A stretch of DNA of 64,000 nt from Nostoc sp. FACHB-152 (GCF_014697475.1 NZ_JACJRV010000010.1:62001-126000), one strand, 5' to 3'. Counted from the stretch's first letter, positions 37,841 through 47,372 are shown. A program made the numbers and translations. The notes: generated by a model from the letters alone, not told the origin.

Positions 37841-38342
37841 GAACTATACTTCAAGCTTTAGTATTGCAAAATATATATATTGGCTGTCACCAAGAACTGA
37901 CGAGTTTATAATTAACGGTCATCCAATTAATTAAGGTTATCAGCTATAAAATCACTTTTATCTATTCGTTAATTTATAAAAAATTATCATCGCTTTTCAA
38001 TTCAAAAAATGTAATTTTATGCTGAATCCAAGTATATATAAGTAATGATAAATGATCCTTGGTGAAAAGCAGGCTAAAATTTAATAATAGAATAGGCGAT
38101 CGCTCTCCACTTTCAAACGTTGTTCCGTCGTCTAACAAGAAATATATTGTATTTTTGATTAACCTATTGTTAACTTGGCTCCAAGCTTTATACCTAGAGA
38201 GCTATGCAGTAAACAATGTAAATATAAGCATAGCTTTGATGAAAGTTATAAATTTTGAATGTATCATTTGATTCAAAAGCTTAATTGCTAGCTATAAAGA
38301 ATAAATCTATTGAAAGATTAGCTGCCTTCTCGCCAAGCATCT
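37841..38342. other. AT-rich divergent intergenic region
   Basis: 502 bp between the GNAT gene and the CHASE3 histidine kinase. Very AT-rich with an ATATATATAT run near 37871 and one HIP1 site. The 70-residue frame at 38059-38271 has no ribosome-binding site or family features and is not called. Promoters for both neighbours must be here. Confidence 0.5.
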
Positions 38343-40598
38343 ATGAACAAACTATCACAAAAAATTGTTGTATATGGTTTTACTTTGGCATTATGTTTAC
38401 TAAGTGGTGTTGGGATAGCTTCTTTTATAAGTTTCAGTAGGTTAAAAGCAGAAAAGCAATGGCTGATTCATACTCATCAAGTTATAGAAGCTTTAGAGAA
38501 TGCACGTCTGAGTTTAACTAATGCCAAAAGCGCACGCAGTAGTTACATACTTACCAAGAAAGCGGTTTATAAAGAAGTTTATCAGCAGGAAAGACAGAAA
38601 GTTAATCAACAAATTAAAACCATCAGAAATCTAACTATTGATAATCTCTATCAGCAAAAGCAAATTGACAAGCTTGAACCTTTGATGGCACAAAAGTTTA
38701 ACTTATTGCAGGAATCTATCCAGATATTTGAACAACAAAGTTTAGATAAGGTTACTCCATTTGTTAGTAATGATGAAGTGATAGCAGTTGGTGAACAAGT
38801 TTATGGAATCTTTCAAGCAATGGAAATTGAGGAAGTAAATCTATTGCGACAAAGGACATTAATTACAGATACAAGTTTTAGAAACATGATTGTGTTGGTA
38901 GGACTGGGATATGGTTTGAGTCTTTTGTTGATTGTAGTTGTTTACTGGCTGTTGCAAAAGCAAATTCGCATTAATAAAGCTTTGGCAGAAGAAGCGATTC
39001 GTATGGAACAGCAAGCTACACAAGCACAACTGACAAATATTTTAGAGACAGTCACAGATGCTTTTGTGGCTTTAGATAATAATTGGTGTTACACCTACGT
39101 TAACCAAAGAGCCGGGCAACTTTTTAATCGTCGGTCTGAGGACTTAATAGGCAAAAATATCTGGGAAGAATTTTCTGAAATTCGGGGAAAAAAGTTTTAT
39201 GATGCTTGTTACAAAGCGGTGGCAGAAAAGCAACCAATTGAGATAGAGGAGTATTATCCACTATGGGATCGTTGGTTAGAAAATCACATTTATCCTAGCA
39301 AGGAAGGTCTATCGATTTTCTTTCAAGACATTACTCGCCGCAAATTGGCCGAAATTGCCTTAGAAAAGAGTGAAACACGCTATCGTTCGTTGGTAATTGC
39401 CACATCTCAAGCTGTTTGGATAGCAGATGCAAATGGGTTACCCAAAGAATTTTCATTGTGGAGTGCTTTGACAGGGCAAACTCAAGCAGAAGTCGAAGGT
39501 GGGGGATGGTTGAATGCAATTCATCCTGATGATAGGGAGTTGTCACAATTGTTATGGAATCATGCGTCGGCAAGTAAAAGCCCTTATAAGCTTGAGCATC
39601 GTGTACGAGTAGCTGATGGGAGTTATCGATTTTTTTCTGTATATGCAGTGCCGATATTAGATAGCCAGAATGAAATTCTGGAGTGGATAGGCACTCATAC
39701 TGATATAACAGAGCGTAAATTAGCGGAAGAAGCTTTACACCAGACCAAAGCAGAGTTAGAAATTAAAATCCAAGAACGTACAGCAGAATTACAAAAAATT
39801 AATGAGGAACTTAAGCGTTCTAATCAAGAATTAGAACAGTTTGCGTATGTAGCTTCTCACGATTTGCAAGAACCATTAAGGGCTGTGACTGGCTATAGCC
39901 AACTACTAATGGAAGAATATCGAGAGGTGCTTGATGAATCTGCTAAGGAGTATATAGATTACATTATTGATGGCGCGAAACGGATGCAGCAGTTAATTCA
40001 AGACTTGCTTGCTTATTCGCGTGTAGGAACTCGTGGGCGAGAATTTACTCTGATTGATTGTCATACTGTACTAAATGAAGCTTTGAGTAATTTATCTGTA
40101 GCGATCGCCCAAAGTCAAGTTATCATCACCCATGATTCATTGCCCACCTTACTCGCAGATAAAACTCAACTGGTGCAATTGTTTCAAAATTTAATTGGCA
40201 ACGCCATCAAGTTTCACCGCAAAAATGTGCCACCAAGAATTCATGTTAGTGCGGTCAGGGCGGAGGAAGTGGGGGAGCGGGGGAGCGGAGGAGCAGAGGA
40301 GCAAAGCTGTGAGATTTCCCCCCTGCACCCCTGCATCCCTGCACCCTTACATAGTTCCCACCCAGTCTGGTTGTTCTCGGTACAAGATAACGGCATTGGG
40401 ATTAAAACCCAATATTTAGAGCGTATTTTTGAAGTTTTTCGTCGTCTTCATACCCGTCGGGAATTCCCAGGTACAGGTATTGGTTTGGCTATCTGTAAAA
40501 AAATTGTGGAACGACATCATGGTCACATCTGGGCGGAATCTCAGTTAGGTATAGGCACAACTTTCTACTTTACTCTTCAGGAAAATTCTGTTACCTGA
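38343..40598 (+). CDS. CHASE3-PAS-PAS sensor histidine kinase with repeat insertion
   Basis: 751 residues. Seen: TM helix 1 (about 9-28), a CHASE3 extracytoplasmic domain with SARSSYILTKK, TM helix 2 (about 181-202), two PAS domains (about 225-335 and 345-465, the second ending TDITERKLAEEAL), a coiled-coil linker, HisKA with FAYVASHDLQEPLRAVTGYS (phospho-acceptor His about 505), N box NLIGNAIKF (about 617), DNGIGI (about 682) and GTGIGLAICKKIVE. Between the N box and DNGIGI about 32 residues (EEVGERGSGG..., roughly 639-670) are encoded by the dispersed GC-rich repeat at 40258-40352, in frame and without a stop. Related kinases go from RIHV to WLFSV with only a few residues, so this is an insertion in the ATP-binding domain. 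The bacteriophytochrome-like C-terminal half suggests a Rcp1-type partner; the neighbouring regulator is broken. Confidence 0.92.
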   Translation: MNKLSQKIVVYGFTLALCLLSGVGIASFISFSRLKAEKQWLIHTHQVIEALENARLSLTNAKSARSSYILTKKAVYKEVYQQERQKVNQQIKTIRNLTIDNLYQQKQIDKLEPLMAQKFNLLQESIQIFEQQSLDKVTPFVSNDEVIAVGEQVYGIFQAMEIEEVNLLRQRTLITDTSFRNMIVLVGLGYGLSLLLIVVVYWLLQKQIRINKALAEEAIRMEQQATQAQLTNILETVTDAFVALDNNWCYTYVNQRAGQLFNRRSEDLIGKNIWEEFSEIRGKKFYDACYKAVAEKQPIEIEEYYPLWDRWLENHIYPSKEGLSIFFQDITRRKLAEIALEKSETRYRSLVIATSQAVWIADANGLPKEFSLWSALTGQTQAEVEGGGWLNAIHPDDRELSQLLWNHASASKSPYKLEHRVRVADGSYRFFSVYAVPILDSQNEILEWIGTHTDITERKLAEEALHQTKAELEIKIQERTAELQKINEELKRSNQELEQFAYVASHDLQEPLRAVTGYSQLLMEEYREVLDESAKEYIDYIIDGAKRMQQLIQDLLAYSRVGTRGREFTLIDCHTVLNEALSNLSVAIAQSQVIITHDSLPTLLADKTQLVQLFQNLIGNAIKFHRKNVPPRIHVSAVRAEEVGERGSGGAEEQSCEISPLHPCIPAPLHSSHPVWLFSVQDNGIGIKTQYLERIFEVFRRLHTRREFPGTGIGLAICKKIVERHHGHIWAESQLGIGTTFYFTLQENSVT
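40258..40352. repeat. GC-rich dispersed repeat inside a coding sequence
   Basis: GGAGGAAGTGGGGGAGCGG... followed by CCCCCCTGCACCCCTGCATC, an imperfect inverted arrangement of the same units seen in intergenic regions at 2262-2345, 50350-50390 and 54768-54802. Here it lies within the histidine kinase reading frame. Confidence 0.75.
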
Positions 40599-41014
40599 TA
40601 AATTTTCTAAAAACACGCTTAATATATGCTTAATACCATCACATATAATATTCAAGGATTCCGAAATATTGAAATATTGTTAGTAGAAGACTCCCCTAGT
40701 GATGCAAATCTCACTATTAAAGGGTTTGTGAATGCCAAAATCGCAAATAATTTGCAGCCGTGAGGCTAGCAACGGAGTTTCAAACTTGAGAATATTTGTT
40801 TTTCATGAATACTTCTAGCAGTTGGCCAGTAGGGAAAGTACAAAATGTAAGACTTAAAACTAGCCATCAAGTGTTAATAACTATTGCCTCATACCTCAAA
40901 ACTAATAGCTTTGTACTTCATCCAAAAGAAAACTGCTGTATTAATATTTAGTGCTGTTCTACAAATGAAAAATGCAGATAATTATTGGGACAATTTATCT
41001 AACGCTTATTGTTT
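40599..41014. other. Spacer holding a response-regulator remnant
   Basis: Apart from the truncated receiver frame (40626-40763), the rest (40764-41014) is AT-rich with no reading frame that resumes the receiver domain. Confidence 0.6.
40626..40763 (+). pseudogene. Truncated response-regulator remnant (Rcp1/CheY-like)
   Basis: ATG to TGA gives 45 residues. IEILLVEDSPSDANLTIKGF and AKIANNLQ match the first helix-strand of Rcp1-type receivers, which continue with a loop VEDG and the phospho-acceptor Asp. Here a TGA follows NNLQP and no downstream frame restores the rest. The phosphorylation site is therefore missing. Position directly after a phytochrome-like histidine kinase is where its cognate regulator is normally found. 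Too short to appear as a normal gene. Confidence 0.75.
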
Positions 41015-42226
41015 ATGCAAAAAAATCAGATTTACATTTTACTTGTAGAAGATAGCCCCAGCGATGCCAAGCTGTTGCAACGGATATTTCTCCATGCAGA
41101 TAAACATGGTTTAAAGATGATACACGTTGAACGATTATCCCAAGCAATAGATGTTAGTTTGGCAGGTTATGAACTAAGTCCAGATGAGCAAGAAAATGAA
41201 GCTTCTAGACAAGCTAAATTTGATGTAGTATTATTAGACCTTGGCTTGCCAGACTCTGTTGGGTTAGATACTTTAAAAGGATATAAAGCAGCAGTTACAG
41301 ATATTCCTGTAGTCGTGTTGACAGGGCTGGATGATGAAGAATTAGCCATGCAGGCATTAGCAGAAGGCGCGCAAGATTATCTAGTTAAAGACCAAATTAC
41401 AATTCAACGGTTAGTACGTGCTATTCGCTATGCCATTGAACGAGAAGAAATTTTAAAAAAGTTACGAGAAAGTGAAGAAATCAGCCGTCAGGCACTAGCT
41501 AAAGAACAACAACTCAATGAGCTAAAGTCAAATTTTGTGGCAATGGTTTCTCATGAGTTTCGCAATCCGATGACGACAATTCGGACTGCTATAGATATTA
41601 TCCAAAATAATAGTGAATTGACTGAAGAGCGGAAAGATTTCTATTTTGAGCGGGTACAAGATTCTATTAACCATATGCTTCAACTATTGGATGAAGTGTT
41701 GTTTTTAAGCAGAAGCGAAGCTGCAAAATTAGAATACAAACCTGCACCTTTGGAATTAATCAGTTTTTGCGAAGAAATGATAGAAGTTTTTCAAATGCAG
41801 GCTGGAGAACAGTACACTATGATCTTTAACTTTGAAGGGGAATGCACCGCAGCCTATATGGATGAAGAACTACTTCATCATATTCTGACTAATCTAATTT
41901 CTAATGCTATTAAATATTCTCCACCACAAAGAAATATCTGGTTACATTTAAGTTGTCGTGATGGTATGGCAACTTTTCGGGTGCAAGATGAAGGGATAGG
42001 TATACCAGAAAAAGACCAAACAAATTTATTTCAAACTTTCTATCGCGCTAGCAATGTGCGTCGAATTCAAGGCACAGGGCTAGGACTGGCTATGGTAAAG
42101 AAGTGCGTGGATATACATGGTGGTGAGATTTCTATCGCAAGTCAGCAGAATGTGGGGACTACGGTGACAGTGATACTACCATTAAATTATCGGGGCTTGG
42201 ATAATATGAACAGTCAGAATGAATAA
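41015..42226 (+). CDS. Response regulator - histidine kinase hybrid
   Basis: 403 residues from the ATG at 41015 (a TTG two codons upstream is less likely). N-terminal receiver (1-130) with LLVEDSPSDAKLL, phospho-acceptor Asp in FDVVLLDLGLPDSVG, LTGLDD and DYLVKDQ. After a coiled-coil link comes HisKA with FVAMVSHEFRNPMTTIRTA (about 173-191), the N box NLISNAIKYSPP, and HATPase motifs DEGIGIPEKD and GTGLGLAMVKKCVD. A REC-first, no-membrane hybrid probably takes phosphate from another kinase and changes its own kinase output. Its stop overlaps the convergent HAMP kinase by 13 bp. Confidence 0.92.
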   Translation: MQKNQIYILLVEDSPSDAKLLQRIFLHADKHGLKMIHVERLSQAIDVSLAGYELSPDEQENEASRQAKFDVVLLDLGLPDSVGLDTLKGYKAAVTDIPVVVLTGLDDEELAMQALAEGAQDYLVKDQITIQRLVRAIRYAIEREEILKKLRESEEISRQALAKEQQLNELKSNFVAMVSHEFRNPMTTIRTAIDIIQNNSELTEERKDFYFERVQDSINHMLQLLDEVLFLSRSEAAKLEYKPAPLELISFCEEMIEVFQMQAGEQYTMIFNFEGECTAAYMDEELLHHILTNLISNAIKYSPPQRNIWLHLSCRDGMATFRVQDEGIGIPEKDQTNLFQTFYRASNVRRIQGTGLGLAMVKKCVDIHGGEISIASQQNVGTTVTVILPLNYRGLDNMNSQNE

Positions 42227-43641
42227 GCTGGCAAAGTAATTGTAAACATACTTCCTTCACCTAAGCGCGATCGCACTGTTACATGACCACCCATCCCTTC
42301 TACCAGGGTTTTAACTATTGATAACCCCAAACCACAACCACCAGTAGAACTGGTACGCGCTTCATCTACACGGTAAAATCGCTCAAAAATGCGTGATTGA
42401 TGTTGTAACGGGATACCATAACCTTGATCGCAAACTTGAATAATAGCTTCGTCTCCTTGTTGATGTAGCTTCACAGCCACAGGAGTCTCAGGTTCAGAGT
42501 ATTTAACGGCGTTATCAGTCAAATTTAGTAAAACTTGTTTGAGGCGGTTGTAATCGGCTTTAACTACGATTGGCTGACTTGCTGATTCAATTGTAATCTG
42601 GCGATCGCTATAAATCTCTGCCATAGCAACAACTTCTGCCACTAAGTCATTCACTACGCAACGCTCTAAGCGAAAATGCAAATAACCACTATCTGCCCTG
42701 GCTAAATCAAGTAAGTCTTGCAGAAGACGAATAGTACGTTCGGCTTCCGCCGATGCTGTTGTTAAGGCTTCGCGCTGAATTTCGGTTAAATTACTTTGCC
42801 TGCGTAAAACACTTTGCAAGTAACCATGTACTATCGTCAGAGGTGTGCGTAACTCGTGAGATACATTACTCACAAATTGTCGCTCTTGTTCCCAAGCTTG
42901 GGCAAGGCGCGATAACATCATATTGCAGGTTTGGGCTAATTCTCTAACTTCACTAGGTGCATTGTCTAAATACAGTTGCGCTTGTCCTAAGTCTGCAATG
43001 GAAATAACTTCTGTCATTTGGCTTAACTGGCGCAGAGGTTGCAGAGAACGTTGAATATAAAGTGCGATCGCTAGAGAAATTACAATGATTGTACAAATAC
43101 TACCAATTTCTATACTCTGCACAATTACTAAAAACATCGTTTGTTCATAGGTAACATCCTGCACAACAAACAATTGTCCCATTACCTTACCGCGTAATGG
43201 TAATGCACCACCACACAGCACAAAATAACGTTCATCTACTTTTTTAACTTGGGGTTTCATTGACATCTCAGTTAACGAAATTAACTGAGATACTGTTGGT
43301 TGAGATAAATGATTTAAGCTCTGTGATTTTGCCAAAATCTTATTATCAAAGCTTTTTATCCATAAAAATGTATTGTTAGTACTTAAACTATCAATTATTT
43401 TTTGTTCACCATCAGCTGATGGCATCATTTTATGATAAAGTTCTATATCATGGGGTAAACGCGTGGCGATTTGTTGAATATTATTTTTATGCTTATTAAT
43501 TAAAAGTTGCTGCATTTTCCAGCTTGTCCAGATTGAGAGACTGCCTAATCCTAAAGCTGAAACCGCAGCCACCCCAACGCTCAGGCGGACTCGTAACGAA
43601 AAAGGGTCAATTTTTTGTAATAATTGCTTGAGTTGGTTCAC
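42214..43641 (-). CDS. HAMP-domain sensor histidine kinase
   Basis: 475 residues from the GTG at 43641, whose GTGA overlaps the TGA of the upstream DUF4079 gene by 4 bases; this translational coupling decides the start over a TTG ten codons earlier. TM helix 1 near residues 16-38 (LRVRLSVGVAAVSALGLG), a periplasmic domain of about 120 residues, TM helix 2 (SICTIIVISLAIALYI), HAMP (about 200-250), HisKA FVSNVSHELRTPLTIVHG, N box NLTDNAVKYS, DQGYGIP and GCGLGLSIVKTLVE. A classic membrane sensor; no cognate regulator adjoins. Confidence 0.9.
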   Translation of the reverse strand: MNQLKQLLQKIDPFSLRVRLSVGVAAVSALGLGSLSIWTSWKMQQLLINKHKNNIQQIATRLPHDIELYHKMMPSADGEQKIIDSLSTNNTFLWIKSFDNKILAKSQSLNHLSQPTVSQLISLTEMSMKPQVKKVDERYFVLCGGALPLRGKVMGQLFVVQDVTYEQTMFLVIVQSIEIGSICTIIVISLAIALYIQRSLQPLRQLSQMTEVISIADLGQAQLYLDNAPSEVRELAQTCNMMLSRLAQAWEQERQFVSNVSHELRTPLTIVHGYLQSVLRRQSNLTEIQREALTTASAEAERTIRLLQDLLDLARADSGYLHFRLERCVVNDLVAEVVAMAEIYSDRQITIESASQPIVVKADYNRLKQVLLNLTDNAVKYSEPETPVAVKLHQQGDEAIIQVCDQGYGIPLQHQSRIFERFYRVDEARTSSTGGCGLGLSIVKTLVEGMGGHVTVRSRLGEGSMFTITLPAYSF

Positions 43642-44357
43642 TTTGGCTCTTGAGTGTTTGGCATTGGACAAGTTTTGTTGACATAATCACACTGATAAAT
43701 GTATGGTTCCTGCCAACTTAAAGGAATTTCTAATAAATCTCTTGTTCCAGTTAACCCTTGACCCATAAATAGTAATAAAGCTACACAGTTTAAAACTGTG
43801 TGAATTAACCGCCAACGATGAGATTTATCTTGATAAATATCTTGCACAATTGCTACAGAAAAAATCATCAGTAAGGCTGCGGTAATTCCGATATAGTAAT
43901 GTGACCAATACCACTCGTTTGTGCGTCTGAACACTCCATCTTGACAGCCAATAATTACTAAACCAGCGCCAGTTAAAGTGGCAAAAATACCGCGCCATAA
44001 CTTCTGATTTGACCGATAAAGCAATACGAGAGAAACTATAGTCGCAGCAAACATTAATAAGATGAAAATTACTTGAAAACTAGCTGTACTCCATAGTTGC
44101 TTCTGCACAATATTTTTACCAATAGCATAGGCTAAACCTACTAAAGTTAATCCCACAACTGAACTGGCTAGCCAATCACCTAATTGCTTATGTTCTTTGC
44201 CAACAATAGGTGGAATTTTACTCTTACCCTCCGTTGAAATTTGCAAGCGACGTTGACGTGTCTGCCAAGCAAAATTAACGATGTTGCCAATCAGGGGAAA
44301 GACAAAAATAACTGCGATCGCTGGATGTACAAGCCCTAAAAAATCTGCTATTTCCAT
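43638..44357 (-). CDS. DUF4079 family polytopic membrane protein
   Basis: 239 residues with about six transmembrane helices, recognised as the cyanobacterial DUF4079 family. Seen: LGLVHPAIAVIFVFPLIG, WYWSHYYIGITAALLMIF, and RLIHTVLNCVALLLFMGQ, with His residues inside or at the ends of helices, a pattern shared with b-type cytochrome or ferric-reductase-like membrane proteins. The C-terminus (QCDYVNKTCPMPNTQ) has two Cys on the probable outer face. First gene of a two-gene unit with the histidine kinase (GTGA overlap). Haem binding is an inference. Confidence 0.75.
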   Translation of the reverse strand: MEIADFLGLVHPAIAVIFVFPLIGNIVNFAWQTRQRRLQISTEGKSKIPPIVGKEHKQLGDWLASSVVGLTLVGLAYAIGKNIVQKQLWSTASFQVIFILLMFAATIVSLVLLYRSNQKLWRGIFATLTGAGLVIIGCQDGVFRRTNEWYWSHYYIGITAALLMIFSVAIVQDIYQDKSHRWRLIHTVLNCVALLLFMGQGLTGTRDLLEIPLSWQEPYIYQCDYVNKTCPMPNTQEPK

Positions 44358-45050
44358 AAAATATCTGACAATTAATTATTTACAACTGACAAAACTTTTG
44401 TTCACTCATCAAACCGAACTTCTATAGCAGCCCTAATTAAGCTACAACCACATCGATGCTACTGTCCGGTTTGAAACTATAATAAATTTGTGATTTTGAT
44501 TGTGCTGCTAAATTCTCCTTGGATGGGTGTTCTAGAAGCTGAAATTAACCAGACAAGGTTACAAAAGTAACAGCTTGAGTAATTGAAGTATTAACGACAG
44601 TATCTTAGTAGCAGTCTAATATGCAGTTAGCTTTTTAATCAAGCTAAACCTAAAAGTTGCACTTTCCTAAGAACAGCAAAACTCTTGACTCACATATGAT
44701 TTATAGCTGCGAATTCAGCATATGATGATAATTTAAATCTATCTGCCATGTTGAAGATTAATTTAAGCTGAGAATTGGTTTAAAATTCAATTTGAGAGTT
44801 TTTAGCCTAATTTCAACTAACAATAACATAGTTCATGTCAACATCTTCTGAATTGCGGCTACACAGGCAAAACCTGCCTGCACGGCTTATTATATATAGT
44901 TCCTGTAATTTAACTCTGTTTGTGTATCAGCGAATTTTATTCGCCCAATTATTGAAAAATTAATCACAACTGTTCAGGATTGCTATATATTAAGTTGACG
45001 CAAAGAATTAAATAGCAAATAAATTTTTGAGAATTTAGGAGATTAATCAG
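44358..45050. other. Divergent intergenic region, 693 bp
   Basis: Between the DUF4079 gene and the cellulose-synthase-like gene. AT-rich; contains the inverted copy of a dispersed repeat (44851-44886). No coding frame or RNA motif was recognised. AGGAG at 45040-45044, ten bases before the GTG, is a good ribosome-binding site. Confidence 0.55.
44851..44886. repeat. Dispersed repeat, copy 2 (GCGGCTACACAGGCAAAA)
   Basis: Reverse-complement relative of 30111-30153: GCGGCTACACAGGCAAAACC then TGCCTGC. Supports a mobile or copied hairpin family. Confidence 0.6.
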
Positions 45051-47336
45051 GTGCGAAAACGCGAGATTGTAGAATTCAATCAGAAACGAAAAACTAATAA
45101 AAATACTGTTTCTCAAAGAGTTTTTCAATTTCGGTCGGCAACGCTAATTCTTTTGAGTATTGTTGGTTTAATAAGCCTCTTGGTAGGAGGTTGGTTTGCC
45201 GGATTCAGCACAATTAATAAATTTTTTACTCAAATTCATCTTTGGCAAACCAACCCACCTATGTGGTTAGAAGCACCAATGGTAAAGGATGAATATTTAC
45301 TGCTACCAACTGTGCTATTACTACTCGCTGTGTTTGCAGTAATGAAACTTTCTCCTCAACCCCGTATTTGGTCGCAGAGGTTGGTCGTAGGGATTTTAAT
45401 TATTTTAACTTTGCGGTATTTGTTGTGGCGATCGCTTTCTACCCTTAACCTGATTGATCCACTAAATGGGGTAATTAGTTTGGGGTTATTTGGCTTTGAA
45501 TTTGTGACGCTTTGCAGCATCTTAATTGAGCTATTCTTAATGTTAAATATCAAAGAGCGTCACCGCGAGGCAGATCAAAAATCAATTGCTGTAATTGCTG
45601 GCTGTTTTACACCATCTGTAGACATCTTTATTCCGACATATAATGAACCAGAATTTATAGTCCGGCGCACAATTATTGGTTGTCAAGCTCTAGAATACCC
45701 GCACAAAAAAATCTATCTTTTGGATGATAATAGACGCTCACAGATGCGGGGATTAGCCCAAGAATTAGGCTGTCACTATATTGCAAGAGCAAATAATCAA
45801 TATGCTAAAGCTGGGAACTTAAATCATGCGATCGCTCAAACAGATAGTGAATTAATTGTTGTTTTTGATGCAGATTTTGTCCCTACTAAAAACTTTCTTA
45901 CCCGCACGGTTGGCTTTTTCCAAGATGAAAACATAGCCATTGTTCAAACTCCCCAAAGCTTTTATAATTCTGACCCCATAGCCCGTAATCTTGGCTTAGA
46001 AAATATTCTCACTCCTGATGAAGAAGTATTTCATCGCCACATTCAGTCCATCCGAGATACTGCTGATAGCGCGATTTGTGCTGGTACTTCTTTTATTGTT
46101 CGTCGTAGCGCATTAGAAGAGAATGGAGGTTTTGTCACTGAATCTTTATCTGAAGATTACTTTACAGGAATTAATCTGTCTGCTCAAGGTTATCGCATTA
46201 TTTATTTAAATGAATTATTAAGTGCTGGGTTAGCAGCAGAGAACATGAGCGCGTATGCAACTCAACGCTTACGCTGGGCGCAAGGAACGCTCCAAGGATT
46301 ATTTATTAAAGCTAATCCTTTAACAATTCCAGGGCTAAGTTTGGCGCAAAGGATGGCTCATTTAGAAGGATATTTGAATTGGCTAGGAAGTATTGCTCGA
46401 ATTTATTTTCTGTTAATGCCCTTAGCTTATTCGTTTTTAGGTGTAATTCCTATTTACTCAAACTTACCAAATTTGCTTTATTTTTGGCTACCTTTTTACT
46501 TAGTTAATCTTTCAGTATTTAGTTGGTTAAATAGACATTCGCGGTCAGCTTTATTGTCAGATTTATATTTTTTAGTCATATGCTTTCCTATAGCTTTAAC
46601 TGTGATGCGCTCTCTATTTAATCCCTTCTCGAAAGGCTTTAAAGTTACACCTAAAGGGATAAAGAGCGATCGCTATATTTTTAATTGGAAATTAGCCCTG
46701 CCTTTGATAGTATTATTTATTGCTACATCTGCTAGTTTGTTGCAGAACTTTTGTATGTGCATAGTCAAGCATCCGGCAACTACAACATTACCATTAGTGG
46801 CTGAACAGACAACAGGCTTAGGCTTAGGTTGGCTGTGGAGTATCTACAATTTATTCATGATTGGTAGTGCTTTATTAATTTTGTTGGATGCTCCTAAAAC
46901 TGATAAATTTGAATGGTTCGATTTACGGCGAGTCGTGCAGGTAAAAATCGGTAGTTATAATTTTTGGGGTGTAACAACAATGATTTCCGAAGTTGGCGCA
47001 AAAATAGCACTAACTCAGCAACCGCCTATCAAATTAGTTGTAACTCAACCAGTAAAAATTAAAATCGCCGAAGAAAATCTACAGCTTGATGCAGAAATTA
47101 TCAGCACTGGATTTGAAGATGAGTTTCCCACAGTCAGAATTGGGTTTGAATCATTGACTTTAAGCCAACATCGCCGTTTAGTAGAAATGTTATTTTGCCG
47201 TCCGGGACAGTGGAAGCGTCAAAAAGCACCCGGAGAGTTAGCTTCATTATGGTTACTGTTGAGAATATTGTTGAAACCGCGCATTTTATTTGAGAGAAAA
47301 GTGGAAATAAATCCCGTAACAGTTTCTAAAATATAG
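45051..47336 (+). CDS. Cellulose synthase-like family 2 glycosyltransferase (BcsA type)
   Basis: 761 residues, start GTG at 45051 behind AGGAG. N-terminal TM helices (about 24-50, 85-100, 110-125, 140-165), the cytoplasmic GT2 domain with DIFIPTYNEP (about 190-199), LLDDNRRSQM, VVFDADFVPT, SLSEDYFTG and QRLRWAQGTLQG (the D, DxD, ED, QxxRW set of processive beta-glycan synthases), further TM helices (about 430-600), and a C-terminal PilZ-like region (about 620-730; FDLRRVVQVKIG and GVTTMISEVGAKIAL). The PilZ RxxxR motif is imperfect, so c-di-GMP control is uncertain. No BcsB or other bcs gene adjoins. Product could be cellulose or another beta-glucan of the sheath. Confidence 0.88.
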   Translation: MRKREIVEFNQKRKTNKNTVSQRVFQFRSATLILLSIVGLISLLVGGWFAGFSTINKFFTQIHLWQTNPPMWLEAPMVKDEYLLLPTVLLLLAVFAVMKLSPQPRIWSQRLVVGILIILTLRYLLWRSLSTLNLIDPLNGVISLGLFGFEFVTLCSILIELFLMLNIKERHREADQKSIAVIAGCFTPSVDIFIPTYNEPEFIVRRTIIGCQALEYPHKKIYLLDDNRRSQMRGLAQELGCHYIARANNQYAKAGNLNHAIAQTDSELIVVFDADFVPTKNFLTRTVGFFQDENIAIVQTPQSFYNSDPIARNLGLENILTPDEEVFHRHIQSIRDTADSAICAGTSFIVRRSALEENGGFVTESLSEDYFTGINLSAQGYRIIYLNELLSAGLAAENMSAYATQRLRWAQGTLQGLFIKANPLTIPGLSLAQRMAHLEGYLNWLGSIARIYFLLMPLAYSFLGVIPIYSNLPNLLYFWLPFYLVNLSVFSWLNRHSRSALLSDLYFLVICFPIALTVMRSLFNPFSKGFKVTPKGIKSDRYIFNWKLALPLIVLFIATSASLLQNFCMCIVKHPATTTLPLVAEQTTGLGLGWLWSIYNLFMIGSALLILLDAPKTDKFEWFDLRRVVQVKIGSYNFWGVTTMISEVGAKIALTQQPPIKLVVTQPVKIKIAEENLQLDAEIISTGFEDEFPTVRIGFESLTLSQHRRLVEMLFCRPGQWKRQKAPGELASLWLLLRILLKPRILFERKVEINPVTVSKI

Positions 47337-47343
47337 AGGTTAA

Positions 47344-47372
47344 ATCCCTGACTTCTTTAAGAAGTCGGGGAT
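47344..47372 (+). terminator. Strong hairpin after the BcsA-like gene
   Basis: CCCTGACTTCTT/AAGAAGTCGGGG stem, 12 pairs including one G-T, with almost no loop. Placed 8 bases after the stop. GACTTCTTTAAGAAGTC hairpins are also a common dispersed repeat in Nostocales, and a half-copy (CCCGACTTCTTT) occurs near 28118, so it may be both. Confidence 0.55.

Noticed and set aside
38059-38271. 70-residue plus frame
   Set aside because: Contains a HIP1 site and AT-rich random-looking sequence; no ribosome-binding site.
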